Shown: positions 59,070 to 64,000 of the stretch, in pieces
Layout: each line of letters opens with the position of its first letter
How positions within the stretch are numbered: position 1 is the first letter of the stretch
NCBI GenBank assembly: GCA_009809945.1
Contig: WTPW01000358.1
Location: forward strand, 197,864-261,863
DNA from: Gigaspora margarita
Lineage: Eukaryota > Glomeromycota > Glomeromycetes > Diversisporales > Gigasporaceae
Direction of reading: 5' to 3'
DNA length: 64,000 nt
Position numbers and translations under genes: made by a program
The notes under the pieces: generated by a model
Seen by the model: the letters and a program-made list of their open reading frames with translations, nothing else
Databases searched by the model: none
Told to the model about the DNA's origin: nothing

Positions 59070-59850
59070 TTGACTAAAAGGGTATTTCGGCTAACATTAC
59101 TTATGTTCATACTTTTCAGCTCCAATTCCATTAAAATAACAATATTCAACATTATATATTCCACCAGCGTGCCCCATCTCAACAGATTTTTTAAAATAAA
59201 TGAATACATTGTTTACATCCTTTCAATTCCAATTCCGTTAAGTCAAACCTGAAATGTCTCAGTAGTATAACCTAATTCTGCGAATTTTTGAAAATAAATG
59301 AATGCATTCATCCTTTTCAATTTCAATTCCATTAAAATAATATCCAACATTATAAATTTCAAATACGTTATCCATATCGACAGATTTTTGAAAATAAATG
59401 ATGCTTTGTATTCATCCCTTTCAACTCCAATTCCGTTAAGATAACAAAATCCAACTTGACTTATTCCTTGAGCACAATCCATCTCAGCAGATTTTTGAAA
59501 ATAAATAAATGCGCTAAATACATCTTTTTCAACCCAAAATCCAATAAGATAACAATATCCAAACTTTATATGCTCCTCTAGCGTCACCCATCTCTACAAA
59601 TTTTTCATAATAAATAAATGCCTTATGCTCATCCTTTTAAACACAATTCCATTTCTAACAGTTTCCAAGTGTATATGCTCTATTAGAATTATCCATCTCA
59701 GCAGATTTTTGAAATTAAATGAACGTTTTAAGTTCATCCTCTTAAAATCAAATTCCATTTTTATAATAATATTCAAGATCATCCATTTTATTGGCTAATA
59801 TTTGACCATTCTTATCCTCCGCCCACTGATGAGTATTATACAATGAGTAC
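59070..59850 (-). pseudogene. Sel1-like repeat gene, about seven repeats, frameshifted
   Basis: Reading leftwards, all three frames in turn give Sel1-like units: QWAEDKNGQILANKMDD (start of the relic near 59830), FIYFQKSAEMDCAQG, VGFCYLNGIGVERDEYKA and similar units down to about 59070. A 115-codon frame (59243-59587) holds the best three repeats. Stops and shifts between units show decay. Sel1 repeats form scaffolding solenoids. The relic is on the opposite strand to, and unrelated in position to, the fragment at 10802. Confidence 0.75.
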
Positions 59851-60134
59851 ATTTTTCGTAAATCAGTTTAACTAACTTGGAGAAAGAAGAGAATTTAATC
59901 TTTTTAAGATAGAAGCATATAAGGAATGGCTTAAAGCATATTTTAATATACAGAAATGAATCATATGGGATGACTAGTGAGAAAATAAAATTAGATTTAA
60001 AAATCTTGTATTAGTGCAAGTTACAAATATTCTAACCTTGTCAGTGTTTTCTTCTAAAATATTTTCTATTTCCTGAATTTTTCCTCATTTTATCCATTGA
60101 TCAAGTTGATCTAAATTGATTAAGCTCTTGAAAT

Positions 60135-60264
60135 GTAATTATAATACGAAAGGGTGAAACCCGCTCTGAGATGATCACGTTATTGATGCGGATAATTAGA
60201 TAGAGATCTGCATCAATAACGTAACTATTTCTGCGCGGGTTTCACCCTGTCGTATTATAATTAC
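60135..60264. mobile_element. Foldback MITE, 130 bp, same family as 57114-57274
   Basis: GTAATTATAATACGAAAGGG (60135 on) pairs with the inverted right end (CCCTGTCGTATTATAATTAC, to 60264). The arms continue with TGAAACCCGC and GATGCNGAT blocks for about 60 bp. The middle is only a few bases, so this is an almost perfect hairpin. Confidence 0.8.
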
Positions 60265-61484
60265 TTTTAAATATTCATTACCGGTATCTATTTTTGAAAA
60301 TTTTTCTATAAATAAATAGTATAATATATATTAACAAATTCAATTAGTTTATATGTATACTTTCTTTATAATTGTAAGTAGACAAGTCAACCGGACCATA
60401 AAAAGGTTTGATCATGAATGTTTTAATTATTTTTTTGATCTTTCAGCAAATTATCAAAATTCTCAGTTCTGATTCTCTTTAATGATTTTCAATAAGCAAA
60501 AGAGAAGTGTTTACCAATTAGCTCTATTTTTAAACATCAGAATGTGTTCAGAGAATTTATTCATTTAAGGAATTTATTATTGTACAGTATAAATGATCGA
60601 AAAATTTAACTAACTGTCTTAGTAATCCATTGAATAAAATTTAATTCTTGCTTCTGCAAATTTTCATTGGTTTGAGGACCTTAGCGATTAAAATATGAAT
60701 GTGAATAAAGAAAAAACATTCCAAATTTTAATAAATAATTTCAGTTCTATGAATCAATTACAACTTACAATATAGACAGTGAATGAAACATATAACATGG
60801 GCGGAAAATTATTTGCAGCTAGTTTGGACTTGCAGAGATGGTGTATGGTTTTGGGATTAAGCGATTGCAATTGACGTAATAACTCTTTTTGGCCTATTTG
60901 AATAAAGATTGATTTATAATTAATCAACTGGCATTGCCATAAAGCTAAGGTAATAATATTGTTACGTACGTGACTATATCTACCACTTTCATATAGCAAA
61001 TATAAACTATCTACAACCAATGTAAATTTTTAGTAATTCATGGTTTTTGCAAACAGTAAAGAAATGAGAACAAAGTAAATTTATGTTTCCAAATCTGCAA
61101 GTTAGGACTTAATTTTTCTAAAAGTTGAAAAGAAAATAAAATGCATGCAATGTTCAAAATTAATTAATTGCACAAAAATTATATAATAACTATTTTTAAG
61201 TTACCTCAAGAATTAATTTTAATAAAAGATATTTTTGATTAAGAGGTTTCGATTAAGACTTTTTAATCAATGGTACTAAACTTGTAATTTTATTCTAGAA
61301 AAAGATTTAAGTGACAATTTTAGAGGTTAATTTTTTCTTATCAAATAGATGTTGTGAATCAATTGAATACTATAAAATTCGGAATTCTTAAAATTTTAAT
61401 ATAATGTCCTGTCATTGAATTTATTAAAATAATGCTGTTCTTTTTTAAGAACTCATAAATAACTTTTACGCGCCCGAGTCGAAA
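60265..61484. other. Intergenic, one weak minus-strand frame
   Basis: A minus-strand frame at 60754-61020 (88 codons; YSHVRNNIITLALWQCQ, LLRQLQSLNPKTIHHLC) looks more protein-like than its surroundings. It has no ATG start and no recognised family, so it may be an exon or relic. Confidence 0.3.
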
Positions 61485-61492
61485 ATCGAGAC

Positions 61493-62471
61493 TAGGGCTG
61501 TTAAGTGGTCCGACTCAAACCGATGGACCGCCGGTCCGTCCTAGGACCGGGCCGGTCCTGTCTTTTTTGGGACGGACCGAAAAGACCGTCGGTCCTAATA
61601 ACAGTAATTATTAAATCATTGTTATAGATAAATTATAGATAAAATCGTAATCTGATTCTGCGATTTTTTGCGATATTTAACATGTACATAATAAATGAAA
61701 TATCTAACTATAGTCGTGAGGAAACTTTTTATTGAGTTGACATAAAGTCATAGCGATAGGTTAAGCAAATAACTGGTCTAAATTTGGAATAACTGAATTT
61801 CTTATTGCGTAAATCAGGTGTAGGGCTGTTAATCAGTTCGAATAAAACCGCCAGTCCTGCAGTCTGTCTTAGGACCGGGACATTCTAGTCTTTATAGGGA
61901 GGACCAAAAAGAATATTGGTAGTAATATAGTTAGTATTAAATTATTGTAACGAACATATATAGCCTAATTTTTTGACTTATTGGGTTCGGATTATTAGCA
62001 CTATTACAAATATACAATATATGTAAAGTTGATTTTTAGAGACTTAGACAACGATAATAAATTTAAAAATTTAAATCTTATTTTTTTTCTTGACAAGTAT
62101 TAGATATACAAATCGAACATTTTTAACTAAAATGATTGTCTAGATTTACTTCAGGACAGGGTTCAAAATTCATGCATTGTCATCACTAATAATAATAGAC
62201 AGGTTTAAATATTGGTTAGAGGTAGCTTTAATGCAATTAAACGAGTAATAAACTAATAATTTGAATGGAGTCTATAATAATAACGTGCAATAATACATAA
62301 TAATTAACATGTTAGTGTAATTTATGTGGCATTTAATTAATCTAATAATCGGTCCGTCCAGTCTTATACTGATCGGTCCTAATCGGTCCTGGACCGCAGT
62401 CCGGCCCAACTTTTTAAAAGACCGCCAGTCTTTGGACCAAGACGGACCGGACGGACCGATTAACAGCCCTA
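61493..62471. mobile_element. hAT-like element, 979 bp, GGACCGG words, perfect 8-bp duplication
   Basis: Left end TAGGGCTGTTAAGTGGTCCG; right end, read inward, TAGGGCTGTTAATCGGTCCG. The duplication ATCGAGAC is exact (61485-61492 and 62472-62479). GGACCGGGCCGGTCC, GGACGGACC and GACCGNCGGTCC words crowd both ends. A second copy of the left-end region (TAGGGCTGTTAATCAG, words to about 61920) starts inside at 61821 in the same orientation. No transposase. Confidence 0.92.
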
Positions 62472-62479
62472 ATCGAGAC

Positions 62480-62934
62480 TCGGATCAAATCTGATCAAAT
62501 ATTTTCGATCGGTTCATGACCCATTTTTCAAATAATTAAAATTAGGTTAAAGCTAGTACAATGCTGTACACTTGAATATAGATCTCTCTAAATATAATTG
62601 AAAATAGGTCAAGACGGAAAAAAGAAAAAAAACGAACACTTGACAATTAATGTTTAAATCGACCTTGGTGTACTAATACATGATGGGAAGGAAATTTGCA
62701 TATAGTAAGGGGCAATCTATTTCTATAACCCCTAGTACTAAAGCTCTAACGCTAAACTCCTATCTTTAATAAATCGCCTCACGCCTCATTACCTCTAATG
62801 GTTATATAGGATGAAAGAGATCGAATTGTGACATACCTTTTCAGTTAGACGTCAATGAAAACGGCAGAATTTCTTAATTTTTATTTTTATTTCTTCTTCT
62901 CGTGTGTCCCGTATGTCATAATGAGAGAAATTAA
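62480..62934. other. Intergenic
   Basis: No gene or element end recognised between the hAT-like element and the F-box relic. Confidence 0.45.
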
Positions 62935-63886
62935 GGCTTTTGTAAACTACCAATAAGCTCCATAAGTTGTGTGGAAATCCAATATTCGAAATAATGAAAG
63001 ATGAATGTTTGTACAAAAGGACTTAATTGCATCTAGTAATGAAGTTTTTTCCAAAATTACTCCACCTAATGGGTCAAGTTTTAGTCGTTGTAATAATTTT
63101 CTAAAATGTCTTAAAATTTGTACTATGGCTGATGCATCAATCTGAAAATGAACTAGATTTAAAGTGCTAATCTTTTATTTTAATATTTTCAATATTTCTG
63201 GATTATCACAATACTTCATACGAAGAATTTCTAAATTTTTGCAATTTTTCAAAAATTCAAACTTTTCACTACCCAATTATAGCTTCTTGTAATGAGTTTT
63301 TTTTTTAGCACTCTAAAGCTGAAATGATGCCGTAGAATTCTGCAAGATATTCTTCAATAGCTAAGATTAATTTCTTAAGTTGCTTTTGTGATTAACAATA
63401 CTCAGAAAAACATCAGATAATTGTGGGTTGTAATATGAATCAAGTTCTTCAAGTCTCAACCGCAAATTTTCTTAGTATTTTTTGCTAAGTTTCTTAATAA
63501 TGAGGTAGCACTTTTAGTGTTTGTGATGCTATATTTATAGATAAATTTTGGAGTTACGAGATTAATTATACATTTTGTTCTAACGAGTAGAAGATTTCTG
63601 GATTAATTTCATAATTCAGAAAATATAAATCAAATTGTACAAAGTGGCCCCGCTCTCAGCAAGTAATTTAATTAATGCGATTCTTTAATAAATTATCAAG
63701 CTTGAGACCAATCCAATCTTTAGCTTATTTTCTGAATGAAATAAGTCAAGAGCCTTTAGAAATCTTGCATAATCAATTAGTGGCTTGGAATTTTCCACAT
63801 TTATCCCACATTCTTTTAAGAGGATTTTTTCTTCTTCATCAAGAGATGAAAAATATTTGGAAATGAATAATGGGTTTGGTTTGAAC
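62935..63886 (-). pseudogene. F-box family gene relic, N-terminus cut off by an hAT-like insertion
   Basis: Reading leftwards from 63886: FKPNPLFISKYFSSLDEEEK, ILLKECGINVENSKPLIDYA, RFLKALDLFHSE. These match, in order and spacing, the segment after the F-box in the relic at 50590-51865. The C-terminal region also matches nearly base for base in places (ACCAATAAGCTC and GTCAAGTTTTAGTCGTTG-like blocks at about 62950-63090 versus 50790-50930). Stops and shifts follow. The F-box itself should lie right of 63886, where a TAGTGTTGCGGGCG element end begins, so the gene was split by that insertion. Confidence 0.7.
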
Positions 63887-64000
63887 TAGTGTTGCGGGCG
63901 AAATTTCCGAAATAGGGCGAAATATGTTTCGCCTAGTGATGTGCCACGTACAGTACTATACGTACAGTACTGTACGTACTGTACGTACTGTACGCTAAAA
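63887..64000. mobile_element. hAT-like left end (GGGCGAAAT words), itself interrupted, truncated by window
   Basis: TAGTGTTGCGGGCGAAATTTCC starts directly after the F-box relic. GGGCGAAAT recurs at 63915, and GTTTCGCC follows at 63926. After 47 bases the sequence switches to another hAT-like end. The predicted duplication is GTTTGAAC (63879-63886), to be found beyond the window. Confidence 0.55.
63934..64000. mobile_element. Nested hAT-like left end with GTACAGTAC words, truncated by window
   Basis: TAGTGATGTGCCACGTACAG begins at 63934. From 63953 to 63993 the sequence is almost wholly GTACAGTAC/GTACTGTAC words. Its first nine bases equal the left end of the CCCGCGCGGG family apart from one base. 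The predicted duplication is GTTTCGCC (63926-63933). Confidence 0.65.

Noticed and set aside
1..64000. CRISPR array, bacterial operon or ribosome-binding signals
   Set aside because: The tandem repeats lack the unit/spacer pattern of CRISPR. Spliced genes and element types show a eukaryotic nuclear genome.

Overview
The window looks like a piece of a transposon-rich nuclear genome of an arbuscular mycorrhizal fungus (Glomeromycotina, Rhizophagus-like). This is inferred from four things: very AT-rich DNA; a TKL-type kinase gene with phase-0 introns; decayed F-box and Sel1-repeat gene copies, both expanded families in that lineage; and an unusually dense load of DNA transposons. Only three protein genes look intact: a membrane protein (26181-27041), a spliced protein kinase (38855-40891) and a small membrane/coiled-coil protein (42122-42598, minus). 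Almost everything else that can be explained is mobile-element DNA or gene debris.

Layout. 1-4.8 kb: a broken LINE-type retrotransposon on the minus strand, running off the left edge. 5-10.5 kb: AT-rich DNA with degenerate ~308-bp tandem repeats and a foldback element. 10.8-12.4 kb: a Sel1 gene fragment, then an 11-unit ~112-bp minisatellite. 13.2-22.7 kb: two copies of a pogo-like element (TA duplication) flanking an 8.6-kb hAT-like element with a decayed BED/hATC transposase, into which a long tRNA-headed SINE has inserted. 24-27 kb: foldbacks, then the membrane protein gene. 27.6-31.6 kb: hAT-like elements inserted in a repeat-containing relic. 31-38 kb: dispersed repeats and several terminal-inverted-repeat (TIR) elements. 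38.8-42.6 kb: the kinase (with a transposon inside intron 1) and the small membrane protein. 43.8-54.6 kb: nested hAT and Harbinger-like elements, an F-box pseudogene, and the 3' end of a Ty3/gypsy element. 54.6-57.1 kb: gypsy integrase/RNase H/RT remains. 59-64 kb: a Sel1 pseudogene, an hAT MITE, and an F-box pseudogene cut by two nested hAT ends at the right edge.

The most striking pattern is a set of at least five, probably more than ten, non-autonomous hAT-like families packed into one window. Each starts with TAG-N-G. Each carries its own short, often palindromic and GC-rich 'word' repeated near both ends: GGGTCGACCC, CCCGCGCGGG, GGGCCGGGC, GGACCGGTCC-like, GTACAGTAC or GAATCGATTC. Four have perfect 8-bp target-site duplications that can be read directly. 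The words may be transposase-recognition codes that differ between families. This is an inference; the ends and duplications themselves are visible.
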